Shown: positions 8,373-17,222 of the stretch, piece by piece | Position numbering within the stretch: position 1 is the stretch's first letter | Layout: every line of letters starts with the position of its first letter | Origin: SLRI01 sp964576715 | Lineage (GTDB): Bacteria > Pseudomonadota > Alphaproteobacteria > Geminicoccales > Geminicoccaceae | Assembly: GCA_964576715.1 (NCBI GenBank) | Contig: CAZNWE010000010.1 | Location: 6,645-70,644 of the forward strand | DNA length: 64,000 bases | Direction of reading: 5' to 3' | Program-made: the position numbers and the translations under genes | The notes under the pieces: generated by a model | The model's input: the letters and a program-made list of their open reading frames with translations, nothing else | What the model was told of the DNA's origin: nothing | Databases searched by the model: none

Positions 8373-10157
8373 GTGGCCGATGACAAGCAGCGCCGCCTGA
8401 GAAGCCAGGACTGGTGGGACAATCCCGCCGAGCCGGACATGACGGCTCTCTACCTGGAGCGGCAGCTGAACTTCGGCCTGACCAGGGAAGAGCTGCAATC
8501 CGGCCGGCCGATCATCGGCATCGCCCAGACCGGCTCGGATATCGCCCCCTGCAACCGCCACCACATCGAACTCGCGAGCCGGGTGCGCGACGGCATCCGT
8601 GACGCGGGCGGCATCCCGCTCGAGTTCCCGATCCACCCGATCCAGGAAACCCTGAAGCGGCCGACCGCCGCGCTCGACCGCAACCTGCAATATCTCTCGC
8701 TGGTCGAGATCCTCTACGGCTACCCGATCGACGGCGTCGTCCTGACCACCGGCTGCGACAAGACCACGCCCGCCTGCCTGATGGGGGCGGCCACCGTCAA
8801 CATCCCCGCCATCGTGCTCTCCGGCGGGCCGATGCTCAACGGCTACTACAAGGGCGATCTTGCGGGCTCGGGCATGGTCGTCTGGCACGCCCGCCAGCTG
8901 ATGGCCAAGGGCGAGATCGGCTACGACGAGTTCATGGACATGACCTGTGCGTCGGCGCCCTCCGTCGGCCACTGCAACACCATGGGCACCGCCTCCTCGA
9001 TGAACGCCATGGCCGAGGCCTTGGGCATGTCGCTGCCCGGCTGCGCCGCCATCCCCGGCCCCTATCGCGAGCGCGGCCAGATGGCCTATGCGACCGGCAA
9101 GCGGATCGTCGAGATGGTCCACGAGGACCTGCGCCCCGCGCAGATCCTGACCAGGAAGGCCTTCGAGAACGCGATCTTCGCCGCGGCCGCCATCGGGGCG
9201 TCGACCAACTGCCCGCCGCACGTCATCGCCATCGCCCGGCACATGGGCATCGACCTCGACATCAAGGACTGGGAGATGGGCTACGACATCCCGCTCCTCG
9301 TCGACATGCAGCCGGCCGGCCAATATCTGGGCGAGGACTACTACCGCGCCGGCGGGCTGCCGGCCGTGGTCAAGGAGCTGATGGGCAAACGGCGCTGGCA
9401 CGACGATGCGCTCACCGTCACCGGCAAGACCTATGGCGAGAACCTCGAGAGCCTGGATCTGCACATCGATCGCAAGGTCATCCGCGCCTATGACGACCCG
9501 TTGATGCCGGAGGCGGGCTTCGTCATCATCTCCGGCAATCTCTTCGATTCCGCGGTGATGAAGACGTCGGTCGTGACGCCCGAGTTCCGCGCCAAGTATC
9601 TCGAGGACCCGGCACAACCCGGCGTGTTCGTCGGCCGGGCGATCGTCTTCGAGGGGCCGGAGGACTACCACCACAGGATCGACGATCCGAGCCTGGAGAT
9701 CGACGAGGACTGCTTCCTCTTCATCAGGAATTGCGGGCCGGTCGGCTATCCGGGTGCCGCCGAGGTGGTCAACATGCGCCCGCCGATCACCCTCATGAAG
9801 CGGGGCATCAAGGCGCTGCCGACCATCGGCGACGGCCGGCAGAGCGGCACCTCGGAGAGCCCGTCGATTCTCAATGCCTCGCCGGAAGCGGCCATCGGCG
9901 GCAATCTCGCGATCATTCGCGACGGTGACCAGGTGCGATTCGACCTGCACAACCGCAAGCTCGACATCCTGTTGAGCCCGGAAGAGATCGCCGCCAGGCG
10001 CGCCGGGCTCGAGCCCAAGATCCCGAAGAGCCAGACCCCCTGGCAGGAGATCCAGCGGAGCATGGTGGGCCAGCTTTCGACCGGCGCCTGTCTCGAGCCC
10101 GCGGTGATGCATCTGCGCGTCGTCGAGACGCACGGCAACCCGCGTCGCAACCACTGA
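8373..10157 (+). CDS. IlvD/Edd family sugar-acid dehydratase (L-arabinonate/xylonate dehydratase-like)
   Basis: Iron-sulfur dehydratase that removes water from an aldonic acid to give a 2-keto-3-deoxy acid; 594 aa. The start is GTG at 8373 (AGGGAG just upstream), giving MADDKQRRLRSQDWWDNP, the usual start of the sugar-acid branch. The frame is open to an ATG at 8232 but without similarity. Cys60 (SDIAPCNRHH), Cys128 (TTGCDKTTPAC) and Cys201 (SVGHCNTMG) fit the three [2Fe-2S] ligands known from rhizobial L-arabinonate dehydratase, one residue offset. GDGRQSGTSESPSILN near the C-terminus holds the conserved active-site Ser. Substrate choice between arabinonate, xylonate and similar acids cannot be settled here. 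Biosynthetic dihydroxy-acid dehydratase is less likely. Confidence 0.9.
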   Translation: MADDKQRRLRSQDWWDNPAEPDMTALYLERQLNFGLTREELQSGRPIIGIAQTGSDIAPCNRHHIELASRVRDGIRDAGGIPLEFPIHPIQETLKRPTAALDRNLQYLSLVEILYGYPIDGVVLTTGCDKTTPACLMGAATVNIPAIVLSGGPMLNGYYKGDLAGSGMVVWHARQLMAKGEIGYDEFMDMTCASAPSVGHCNTMGTASSMNAMAEALGMSLPGCAAIPGPYRERGQMAYATGKRIVEMVHEDLRPAQILTRKAFENAIFAAAAIGASTNCPPHVIAIARHMGIDLDIKDWEMGYDIPLLVDMQPAGQYLGEDYYRAGGLPAVVKELMGKRRWHDDALTVTGKTYGENLESLDLHIDRKVIRAYDDPLMPEAGFVIISGNLFDSAVMKTSVVTPEFRAKYLEDPAQPGVFVGRAIVFEGPEDYHHRIDDPSLEIDEDCFLFIRNCGPVGYPGAAEVVNMRPPITLMKRGIKALPTIGDGRQSGTSESPSILNASPEAAIGGNLAIIRDGDQVRFDLHNRKLDILLSPEEIAARRAGLEPKIPKSQTPWQEIQRSMVGQLSTGACLEPAVMHLRVVETHGNPRRNH

Positions 10158-10162
10158 GCCCG

Positions 10163-11602
10163 GTGGTCGGACCGCCGGTGCCGGTAGGCACTAGATGGGC
10201 GCTGGCCCTGGCGATCGTCGCCGGGATCGGCACCACCACCCTGGCCGAGGTGGCTGCCGCGGCGGACGAGCCGGTCTGGCAGACCCGCAATCAAGACGGC
10301 ATGCGCGCCGCGGCGGCGGCCGATTGGCCGGCCGCCGAGGCGGCGTTCCGCGGCGCCCTCGCTGCCTTGGCCGAGGCCGCGGCCGGCGAGGACCGGCCGC
10401 CGGCCCCCGACCGGGTCGAGGACGACGATGCCAGGGTCGCCACCGTCGCCGGCAACCTCGCCGTCGTCCTGCTGCAGCGGGGTGAGACCGAGGAGGCCCG
10501 GCGCCTGTTCGAGCGCGCGCTCGCCATCCGTCGCGTGGTCTTCGGGGCACGCGACCCGGCAATCGCCGAAAGCCTCAACAATCTGGCCGAGCTCGAGCGG
10601 CGTACCGGTGGGCTGGAGCGGGCGCGCACCCTGCACGAGGCGGCGCTCTCACTGCGCCGCGAGGTGCTCGACGCCGGGCACCCCGACATCGCCGAGAGCC
10701 TGAACAATCTCGGCGTGCTGTTGCGTGATCTCGGCGAACTCGAGGCGGCCGCGGCGCATCTCGGCGAGGCGCACGGCATCCGGCGCGAGCGGCTCGGGCC
10801 GACGCATCAGGCGACGCTCGAGAGCACCGGCAATCTCGCCACTGTGGCCCTCGAACTCGGCGACCTGGCCACCGCCCAATCGGTGCTGCTCGCCGCCATC
10901 GAGGCGTTGCCGGCCGAGGCCGCGACGAGCGGCGGGCTGCCGGCCCATGTCCTGCGCCTGGGCATCGACGTGCTGTTGCGGGAGGACGAGGCGGATACCG
11001 CGGTGCTGCTCTGCGAAGAGCGCTTGACCGCGATTTCCGGAGTGGACGCGGCGGCGCCGGAGACGGTCGAGCGCCCGCCACCCGACATCGTCATGGCCGA
11101 GCTCGTCGCGGCTTGCGCGCGCGCCCTCACCCGGGTCGGCGGCGAGACCAGGGCAATTGTCCTGATCGAGGACACGCTCCGGCAGCTGGCGGCGACGACG
11201 GAGGCGCCGCCGCTGGTCGAGGCCGAGCTGCGCTGGGGGCTGGCCGAGACCGCAGCCGCTGCCGGCGATCTCGAAACCGCCGAAACGGCCCTCGGCCGGG
11301 TGGTCGACCTGCTCCGGGCCGCCGATGATCCGCGTCTCGCCACGGCCCTGAACAATCTGGCGGCGATCCGCTTCGAGCGAGGCCAGCCGCTCGACGCGAC
11401 GGCCGACCTCGAGCAGGCGCTCGATCTGCTCGAGGGAGCGGATCGGCCAAGCGGCGATCCGCTGCTGCTGCGCGACGTTCTGGCCAACTACGCAGTCGTG
11501 CTGCGCACGCTCGACCGCGACAGCGAGGCCCGCGCGGTCGAGAGCCAGCTCATCGATTTGGCGACCGAGCCGAGCCGGCTCGAGCCGGCCGCCGGCGAGT
11601 AG
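10163..11602 (+). CDS. Secreted tetratricopeptide-repeat protein
   Basis: Uncharacterised 479-aa protein. A hydrophobic N-terminus (ALALAIVAGIGTTTLAEVAAA) suggests export or a membrane anchor. The body consists of kinesin-light-chain-like TPR units, seen as repeats of the kind IAESLNNLAELERRTG, IAESLNNLGVLLRDLG and ATALNNLAAIRFERG at about 42-residue spacing. The start is GTG at 10163, or GTG at 10178; it lies only 5 nt after the dehydratase stop, so the two are probably co-transcribed. TPR proteins of this type mediate protein contacts; no enzymatic motif is visible. It converges on modC with 41 nt between the stops. Confidence 0.8.
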   Translation: MVGPPVPVGTRWALALAIVAGIGTTTLAEVAAAADEPVWQTRNQDGMRAAAAADWPAAEAAFRGALAALAEAAAGEDRPPAPDRVEDDDARVATVAGNLAVVLLQRGETEEARRLFERALAIRRVVFGARDPAIAESLNNLAELERRTGGLERARTLHEAALSLRREVLDAGHPDIAESLNNLGVLLRDLGELEAAAAHLGEAHGIRRERLGPTHQATLESTGNLATVALELGDLATAQSVLLAAIEALPAEAATSGGLPAHVLRLGIDVLLREDEADTAVLLCEERLTAISGVDAAAPETVERPPPDIVMAELVAACARALTRVGGETRAIVLIEDTLRQLAATTEAPPLVEAELRWGLAETAAAAGDLETAETALGRVVDLLRAADDPRLATALNNLAAIRFERGQPLDATADLEQALDLLEGADRPSGDPLLLRDVLANYAVVLRTLDRDSEARAVESQLIDLATEPSRLEPAAGE

Positions 11603-11643
11603 CAACGGCCGGCATCAGAACGGCTGCGGCGGCGCTCGGCCGG

Positions 11644-12756
11644 TCAGCCGGCGGCCGGCGCCTTGACGAGCGCTCGGCGATCGAAAGCGACGCTCTTGAC
11701 GAGCGCGAACACCGGGCAGCCCGGAACGAGGCCGAGCTCGGCCACGGCCGCCCGGGTGACCCTCGCCCGCAACCGGGCGGCGCCGACGGCGATCAGGGTC
11801 TCGGCGAAAGCCGTCTCGGGCTCGCGCACGATCTCGGCGATCGTGCCCTCGAGGATGTTGCGAATGCTGATCCCGGTGGGCCGCGTCGTGGCGAGGGCGA
11901 CGTCGCGGGCGCGGATGCGGAGCTGCACGTGCTCGCCCGGGGCGAGGTCCGCCTCGGGCATCAACAGCGTCTGACCATCGAGTTCGAGCCGGGTCAGGCG
12001 AAAGTCCGGATCGTGGCCGAGGACGGTTGCCATGACCACGGTGCCCGCCTCGAAGCGGCCGGTCGACGGCTGCAGATCGAGCCGGTTCAAGAGGTCGGTG
12101 GTCGGGCCGACCGCGGTCTTGGCCCCAGCAGCCATGAGGATCAGCCGCTCGGCCAGTCGGCTGACCTCGTCGATGGCGTGGGTGACGTAGATCATCGGCA
12201 GGCCGAACATCTCGGGCAGCCGCTCGATATAGGGGAGGATCTCGCCCTTGCGCCGGTAGTCGAGGGCGGCGAGCGGCTCGTCCATCAACAATAGGCGCGG
12301 ACGGCTGAGCAGCGTTCGCGCGATCGCCACGCGCTGCCGCTCGCCGCCGGAGAGGCCCGTGGTGCGGCGGTCGAGCAGCGGCTCGAGATCCAGGGCCTCG
12401 ACCACGTCTGCCATGCGGATCGCATTCCCGACGTAACGCGAGCGGCGCTCCGCATAGGCGAGGTTGCCCACGACCGTCAGGTGCGGAAAGAGCCGCGTCT
12501 CTTGAAAAACATAGCCGACCCCGCGGCGGTGCGGCGGCACGAAGCGACCGCCAGCCTCGCCCTGCCACGCCTCGCCGGCGAAACCGACCCGGCCACGGGC
12601 GTTGCGCTCGAGCCCGGCGATGATGCGCAACAGCGTGCTCTTGCCGCAACCGCTCGGGCCAAAGAGGCCGGTGATCCCGGTCAGGGACAGCACCTCGGTG
12701 AAACGCAGGCCGAAGCCTGGGTAGTCGAGCGCCACGTCGAGCTCGAGGGTCGCCAT
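11644..12756 (-). CDS. modC: Molybdate ABC transporter ATP-binding protein
   Basis: ATPase that powers molybdate import through ModB. 370 aa from ATG at 12756 (MATLELDVALDYPGF); an ATG at 12771 would overlap the modB stop and is also possible. Walker A is GPSGCGKST, the signature LSGGERQRVAIAR and Walker B LLLMDEPLAALD, with the switch His in YVTHAIDEV. The C-terminal 70 residues (from about GISIRNILEGTIAEI) form the oxyanion-binding Mop/TOBE domain typical of ModC. It is the last gene of a minus-strand modE-like, modA, modB, modC unit. Confidence 0.95.
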   Translation of the reverse strand: MATLELDVALDYPGFGLRFTEVLSLTGITGLFGPSGCGKSTLLRIIAGLERNARGRVGFAGEAWQGEAGGRFVPPHRRGVGYVFQETRLFPHLTVVGNLAYAERRSRYVGNAIRMADVVEALDLEPLLDRRTTGLSGGERQRVAIARTLLSRPRLLLMDEPLAALDYRRKGEILPYIERLPEMFGLPMIYVTHAIDEVSRLAERLILMAAGAKTAVGPTTDLLNRLDLQPSTGRFEAGTVVMATVLGHDPDFRLTRLELDGQTLLMPEADLAPGEHVQLRIRARDVALATTRPTGISIRNILEGTIAEIVREPETAFAETLIAVGAARLRARVTRAAVAELGLVPGCPVFALVKSVAFDRRALVKAPAAG

Positions 12757-12760
12757 GGCG

Positions 12761-13438
12761 TCAGCCGACATGAACGGGGAAGCGCCGGTTGAGCGTGTAG
12801 ACGGTGAGCAGGACGAGAAACGAGAAGACCAGGAGGCCGGCCGAGAGGATATGGGCGGCCTGGTAGTTGATCGTCTCGACATGCTCGTAGATGGCGATCG
12901 AGATCACCTTGGTGCGGCCGGGAATGTTGCCGCCGACCATGAGCACCACGCCGAACTCGCCGATGGTATGGGCGAAGCTGAGCACAGCGGCCGTGATGTA
13001 GCCGCGCAGCGCCATCGGCGAGGCCACGGTGAAGAACGCGTCGAGCGGGGAGGCACGCAGCGTCGCCGCGGCCTCGAGCGGACCCCTGCCGATCGCCTCG
13101 AAGGTCGCCTGGAGCGGCTGGACGGTGAACGGCAGCGAGTAGAAGACCGAGGCGACGACCAGGCCGCTGAAGGCGAAGGTCAAGGTCGAGCCGGTCAAGC
13201 TCACCCAGAAGGCGCCGAGCGGGGCGGTCGGGTTCAAGAGGACGAGGAGATAGAAGCCCAGGACCGTGGGCGGCAGGACCAGGGGCAGCGCGGTGAGCGC
13301 CTCGACGACCGGCTTGGTCCGGCTCCGGGTATGCGCCAGCCACCAGGCGAGCGGCGTGCCGAGGACGAGGAGGACGACGGTGGTGACGAGGGCGAGATGC
13401 AGCGTCAGCCAGAGTGGGCCGAGGTCAGGCAGCGTCAT
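12761..13438 (-). CDS. modB: Molybdate ABC transporter permease
   Basis: Inner-membrane channel subunit for molybdate, 225 aa. Starts MTLPDLGPLWLTLHLALVTT; five or so hydrophobic helices follow. The coupling EAA loop is EAAATLRASPLDAFFTVASP, and SFAHTIGEFGVVLMVGGNIPG is the usual ModB signature. ATG at 13438 overlaps the modA stop by 14 nt, so translation is probably coupled; in-frame starts further upstream add no family sequence. Confidence 0.95.
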   Translation of the reverse strand: MTLPDLGPLWLTLHLALVTTVVLLVLGTPLAWWLAHTRSRTKPVVEALTALPLVLPPTVLGFYLLVLLNPTAPLGAFWVSLTGSTLTFAFSGLVVASVFYSLPFTVQPLQATFEAIGRGPLEAAATLRASPLDAFFTVASPMALRGYITAAVLSFAHTIGEFGVVLMVGGNIPGRTKVISIAIYEHVETINYQAAHILSAGLLVFSFLVLLTVYTLNRRFPVHVG

Positions 13439-14204
13439 CGCTGGCGAGCGCATAGCCGTAGGCCTCGATGATCGCCGTCGCTTGCGGGCTCGCGAGAAAC
13501 TCGAGGAACGCCGCCGCCGCGGCACTCTCGGCGCCCGGCTGCAGCAGGATCGCATCCTGGCGAATGGCCGAGAACAGCTCTTGTGGCACTTCCCAGAGGC
13601 TGCCTTCGGTCGGGTTGCGCGGGCTCATCACCGCCGCGAGGGCGACAAAGCCGAGTTCGGCCGCCCCGGTCGCCACCATCGAGTGGGTCTGCCCGATATT
13701 CTGGCCCATCACCAGCTTGTCCTGGAGTTCCGCCCAGAGGCCGAGCGCCTCCAGCGTCTGTTGCGCGGCGAGGCCGTAGGGAGCGAGGTCGGGATTGGCG
13801 ATCGCGAGGTGGCGGAAGGTCCCAGCCTCGAGCACTGGCGCACCGTCGCCGTCGATCAGCGTCGCGTCGGCGCTCCAAAGGGCCAGCTTGCCGATGCCAT
13901 AGGTGAACCGGGTGCCGGCGACGGCCGCACCCTCGGCCTCGAGCCGTGCGGGCGTCGCGGCATCGGCCGAGAGCAGCACCTCGAACGGCGCGCCGGCCAC
14001 GATCTGGGCGTAGAGCTTGCCGGTCGAGCCCGTGGTCGCAATCAGCGTGTGGCCGGTCTCGGTCGTGAAGATCGGCTGCAGTGCCTCGATCACCTCGGCG
14101 AAATTGGCCGCGACGGCGACCAGCACCTCGTCGGCAGCCGCTGGCAGGGACACCGGCCAGACGAGGAGCGCGGCAGCGGCGAGCAGCGGACGACGAGACG
14201 GCAT
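13425..14204 (-). CDS. modA: Periplasmic molybdate-binding protein
   Basis: Captures molybdate in the periplasm for ModBC, 259 aa. The signal peptide is MPSRRPLLAAAALLVWPVSLPAAA. The mature protein begins DEVLVAVAANFAEVIEALQP and holds the conserved oxyanion-binding Ser segments (ANF, TTGSTGKLYAQI). It is the first transporter gene after the modE-like regulator, 64 nt downstream of it, and a candidate ModE operator overlaps that gap. The modA-modB overlap marks a tight operon. Confidence 0.95.
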   Translation of the reverse strand: MPSRRPLLAAAALLVWPVSLPAAADEVLVAVAANFAEVIEALQPIFTTETGHTLIATTGSTGKLYAQIVAGAPFEVLLSADAATPARLEAEGAAVAGTRFTYGIGKLALWSADATLIDGDGAPVLEAGTFRHLAIANPDLAPYGLAAQQTLEALGLWAELQDKLVMGQNIGQTHSMVATGAAELGFVALAAVMSPRNPTEGSLWEVPQELFSAIRQDAILLQPGAESAAAAAFLEFLASPQATAIIEAYGYALASDDAA

Positions 14205-14221
14205 GGCACTCTCCGCAATGC

Positions 14222-14239
14222 GTTATGTTGCGTCATACC
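14222..14239 (-). promoter_or_regulatory. Candidate ModE-type operator before modA
   Basis: GTTATG (14222-14227) and CATACC (14234-14239) form an inverted repeat with five of six pairs matching and a 6-nt spacer, 18-35 nt before the modA start. CGTTAT resembles the half-site of known ModE operators, although the second half-site and the spacing differ from the E. coli site. Placement between the regulator and the genes it should control supports the call; the assignment is inference. Confidence 0.35.
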
Positions 14240-14268
14240 TATCGAAGCGACGCATGGCTCCACAAGCG

Positions 14269-14640
14269 TTATTCTTCACTGGACATATCGACCAGCAGCC
14301 GGCGCAGGCCCGCGAGCTCGCCCTCGATCGCCGCCGCGGTGAGGGCTTCCATCCGCCGGTAGCGCCCGAGCACCTCGTCCCCGGTGGCAGTCAGCACCGC
14401 GCCACCCTTGGCCCGGCCGCCGCGGCTGGTGACGACCAGCGGGGCTCGAAAGCAACGGTTCATGGTCTCGACCAGCAGCCAGGCGCGCTTGTAGCTCATG
14501 CCCATGCGCCGGCCGGCAGCGGCGATCGAGCCGGTCTCCTTGATGCCCTCGAGGATGTCGGCCTTGCCGGGGCCGATCGCGATATCGGACTCGAGGACGA
14601 TCCGCAGGCGGGCGCCGGCGCGCTGGTTGCCGGCCTTCAT
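14269..14640 (-). CDS. ModE-like winged-helix molybdenum regulator lacking the Mop domain
   Basis: Transcriptional regulator of 123 aa corresponding only to the N-terminal DNA-binding domain of ModE. Typical features are DILEGIKETGSIAAAGRRMGMSYKRAWLLVETMN (given here as DILEGIKETGSIAAAG followed by RMGMSYKRAW) and GGRAKGGAVLTATGDEVLGRYR. The C-terminal molybdate-binding TOBE/Mop repeats of E. coli ModE are absent; stops follow at once. ATG at 14640 (MKAGNQRAG) is chosen over an upstream start at 14688 that would overlap glgP. Gene order regulator-modA-modB-modC implies it regulates molybdate uptake, but it may not bind molybdate itself. Confidence 0.88.
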   Translation of the reverse strand: MKAGNQRAGARLRIVLESDIAIGPGKADILEGIKETGSIAAAGRRMGMSYKRAWLLVETMNRCFRAPLVVTSRGGRAKGGAVLTATGDEVLGRYRRMEALTAAAIEGELAGLRRLLVDMSSEE

Positions 14641-14656
14641 CGCCGGCGGGCGGTGC

Positions 14657-17110
14657 TCACCCGCGGACGCGCCAGATCTCGTCGGCATACTCGCCGATCG
14701 TGCGGTCGGAGGAGAACCAGGCCATCCGCGCGGTGTTGAGCGCGCCCATGCGGGTCCAATGGCGCTGATCGACGAACACCGTGTCGATCGCCCGCTGCTG
14801 CTCGTAGTAGGCCGCGAAATCGACGGTCACCATGAAATGGTCGAAGTTCTTGAGGTCGTCGACGATCGGGCGGAAGCGACCGGAATCGGTGGCCGAGAAG
14901 TGGCCGCGATCGAGCAGCTCGAGCACCCGCGCCAGCGTCGGCGACGCCGCGATCGCGGTTCTGGCCACATCCCGGCGCAGCCGCGCCTCGAGCACCTCGT
15001 CCGCGGTCATCCCGAAGATGAAGAAGTTCTCGGCCCCGACATGCTCGCGCATCTCGACATTGGCCCCGTCGAGCGTGCCGACGGTCAAGGCACCGTTGAG
15101 CGCGAACTTCATGTTGCCGGTGCCGGACGCCTCCATGCCGGCGGTCGAGATCTGCTCCGAGAGATCGGCCGCCGGGATCATCCGCTCGGCCAGCGTCACG
15201 TTGTAGTTGGGCAGGAAGAGCACCTTGAGCCGGTCGCCGACGAGCGGGTCGTTGTTGACCACCTCGGCCACGTCGTTGATCAGCTTGATGATCAGCTTGG
15301 CGCGATTGTAGGAGGGCGCAGCCTTGCCGGCGAACAGCTTGACCCTGGGCGTCCAGTCCTTCTCGGGTGCGGTGCGGATCGCATCGTAAAGGGCGATCGC
15401 CTCGAGGATGTTGAGCAGCTGCCGCTTGTATTCGTGGATCCGCTTGATCTGGATGTCGAACATCGCGTCAGGATCGAGGGCGAGGCCGTGCTGCTCGGCG
15501 ATGGTCCGGGCGAGCAGCACCTTGTTCTGCCGCTTGACGCTGCGAAAGGCGCTCTGGAAGGCCGCATCATCGACCAAGGGCTCGATCGCCTCGATCCGCT
15601 GCACGTCGTTGCGCCAGGCATCGCCGATGCTCTCGTCGAGCAGGGCCGAGAGGCCGGGATTGCAGCCCATCAGCCAGCGCCGGGGCGTGATGCCGTTGGT
15701 CTTGTTGGTGATCTTGTCGGGAAACCGCTTGTGCAGCGACTTGAACACGGTCTCCTTCATCAGCTCGGTGTGCAGGGCGGAAACGCCATTCACCTTGCGC
15801 GCCCCGATGAAAGCCAGATGCCCCATGCGGACCGCACGGCCATAGCCTTCCTCGATCAGCGACACGTCGGAAAGGAACGGGTCGTCATTGCCCGGTGACT
15901 TGCGCAGCTCGTTCAGCACATGCGCGTTGAGGTCGTAGATCAGCTGCATGTGACGCGGCAGCATCTGCTCCATCAGCTGCACCGGCCAGCGCTCGAGCGC
16001 TTCCGGCAGCAGGGTGTGGTTGGTGTAGTTGACCACCTCTTGGACGATGCCGAAGGCCTTGGTGAACGGCATGTCGTGCTCGTCGATCAGCAGCCGCAAC
16101 AGCTCCGGCACGGCGATCGCCGGGTGGGTGTCGTTGAGCTGGATGGCGATGTGGTCGCCCAGATTGTCGAGCGCATCGAAGTGCCGAAGATGCCGCCTGA
16201 CGATGTCCATGAGGCTGGCGGCGGTGAAGAAATACTCCTGCTTGAGGCGCAGTTCCTGGCCGGCCTGGGTGGCGTCGTTGGGATAGAGGACCCGGCTGAT
16301 GCTCTCGGCCGCGATCTGCTCGCCGACGGCCGCCTTGTAGTCGCCGCGATTGAAGGCCTCGAGATCGATCAGGTTGCCGCTCTGCCCGGACCACAGGCGC
16401 AGCGTGTTGATGTTCTTGCCGCCATAGCCCGCGATCATCGTGTCGTAGGCGACGGCGAGGACCCGTTGGCCGCCCTCCCAGATGAAGCGGCGCTTGCCGT
16501 CGTCGTCGATCACATCCCGGACGTGGCCGCCGAAGCGGATCGGGTAGACGGCCTCCGGCCGCTCGAACTCCCAGGGATTGCCGAAGGCGAGCCAGTCCTC
16601 GGGCCGCTCCACCTGCCAGCCCTTGTCGAAGCCCTGCTTGAACAGGCCGTGCTCGTAGCGGATGCCGTAGCCGAAGCCGGCGATGCCGATCGAGGCCATG
16701 CTTTCCATGAAGCAGGCGGCGAGCCGCCCGAGCCCGCCATTGCCGAGTGCCGCGTCCGGCTCGGACCGGAACACCGCATCGGCGTCCACCCCGAGCCCGC
16801 CGAGCGCTTCCCGGAACGGCTCCATGAGCCGGAGATTGTTGAGGCTGTCGGCGAGGAGGCGGCCGATCAGGAACTCGAGCGAGAGATAATAGACGCGCTT
16901 GCGGCGCTGCTCGTAGATGCCGCGCGTGCTGTCCATCCAGGCATCGACCATGCGGTCGCGGGTGGCGAGGGCGGTCGCGAAGAACCAGTCATGGGTGGTG
17001 GCATGGTCCGGGTCCTTGCCGACGGCATAGATCAGCTTGCCGAGAATAGCCTTCTTGACGCCGTCCAGATCCATCGAGCGAGGCGGCAGGGAATAGGCGG
17101 TCTCGTTCAT
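14657..17110 (-). CDS. glgP: Glycogen/starch/alpha-glucan phosphorylase
   Basis: Releases glucose-1-phosphate from the non-reducing ends of alpha-1,4-glucan; cytoplasmic, PLP-dependent. 817 aa from ATG at 17110 (MNETAYSLPPRSMDLDG), a normal family length. Conserved blocks are YYLSLEFLIGRLLADSLNNL, ALGNGGLGRLAACFMES, NKTNGITPRRWL, IKRIHEYKRQLLN and the PLP-lysine segment EASGTGNMKFALNG. No other glycogen genes (glgA, glgB, glgC, glgX) are in the window. The modE-like gene starts 16 nt after its stop, so read-through into the mod operon is possible. Confidence 0.97.
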   Translation of the reverse strand: MNETAYSLPPRSMDLDGVKKAILGKLIYAVGKDPDHATTHDWFFATALATRDRMVDAWMDSTRGIYEQRRKRVYYLSLEFLIGRLLADSLNNLRLMEPFREALGGLGVDADAVFRSEPDAALGNGGLGRLAACFMESMASIGIAGFGYGIRYEHGLFKQGFDKGWQVERPEDWLAFGNPWEFERPEAVYPIRFGGHVRDVIDDDGKRRFIWEGGQRVLAVAYDTMIAGYGGKNINTLRLWSGQSGNLIDLEAFNRGDYKAAVGEQIAAESISRVLYPNDATQAGQELRLKQEYFFTAASLMDIVRRHLRHFDALDNLGDHIAIQLNDTHPAIAVPELLRLLIDEHDMPFTKAFGIVQEVVNYTNHTLLPEALERWPVQLMEQMLPRHMQLIYDLNAHVLNELRKSPGNDDPFLSDVSLIEEGYGRAVRMGHLAFIGARKVNGVSALHTELMKETVFKSLHKRFPDKITNKTNGITPRRWLMGCNPGLSALLDESIGDAWRNDVQRIEAIEPLVDDAAFQSAFRSVKRQNKVLLARTIAEQHGLALDPDAMFDIQIKRIHEYKRQLLNILEAIALYDAIRTAPEKDWTPRVKLFAGKAAPSYNRAKLIIKLINDVAEVVNNDPLVGDRLKVLFLPNYNVTLAERMIPAADLSEQISTAGMEASGTGNMKFALNGALTVGTLDGANVEMREHVGAENFFIFGMTADEVLEARLRRDVARTAIAASPTLARVLELLDRGHFSATDSGRFRPIVDDLKNFDHFMVTVDFAAYYEQQRAIDTVFVDQRHWTRMGALNTARMAWFSSDRTIGEYADEIWRVRG

Positions 17111-17222
17111 GCGCGGAACGTCCCGGTAGTGGGGGGTCGAGCATCGCGATAGACTGTATTGGCCGTCGACCGCAAGCGTCGATTGCAGCCGGCCGCCATG
17201 CGCGCGCACCGCTGGCAGCGGC

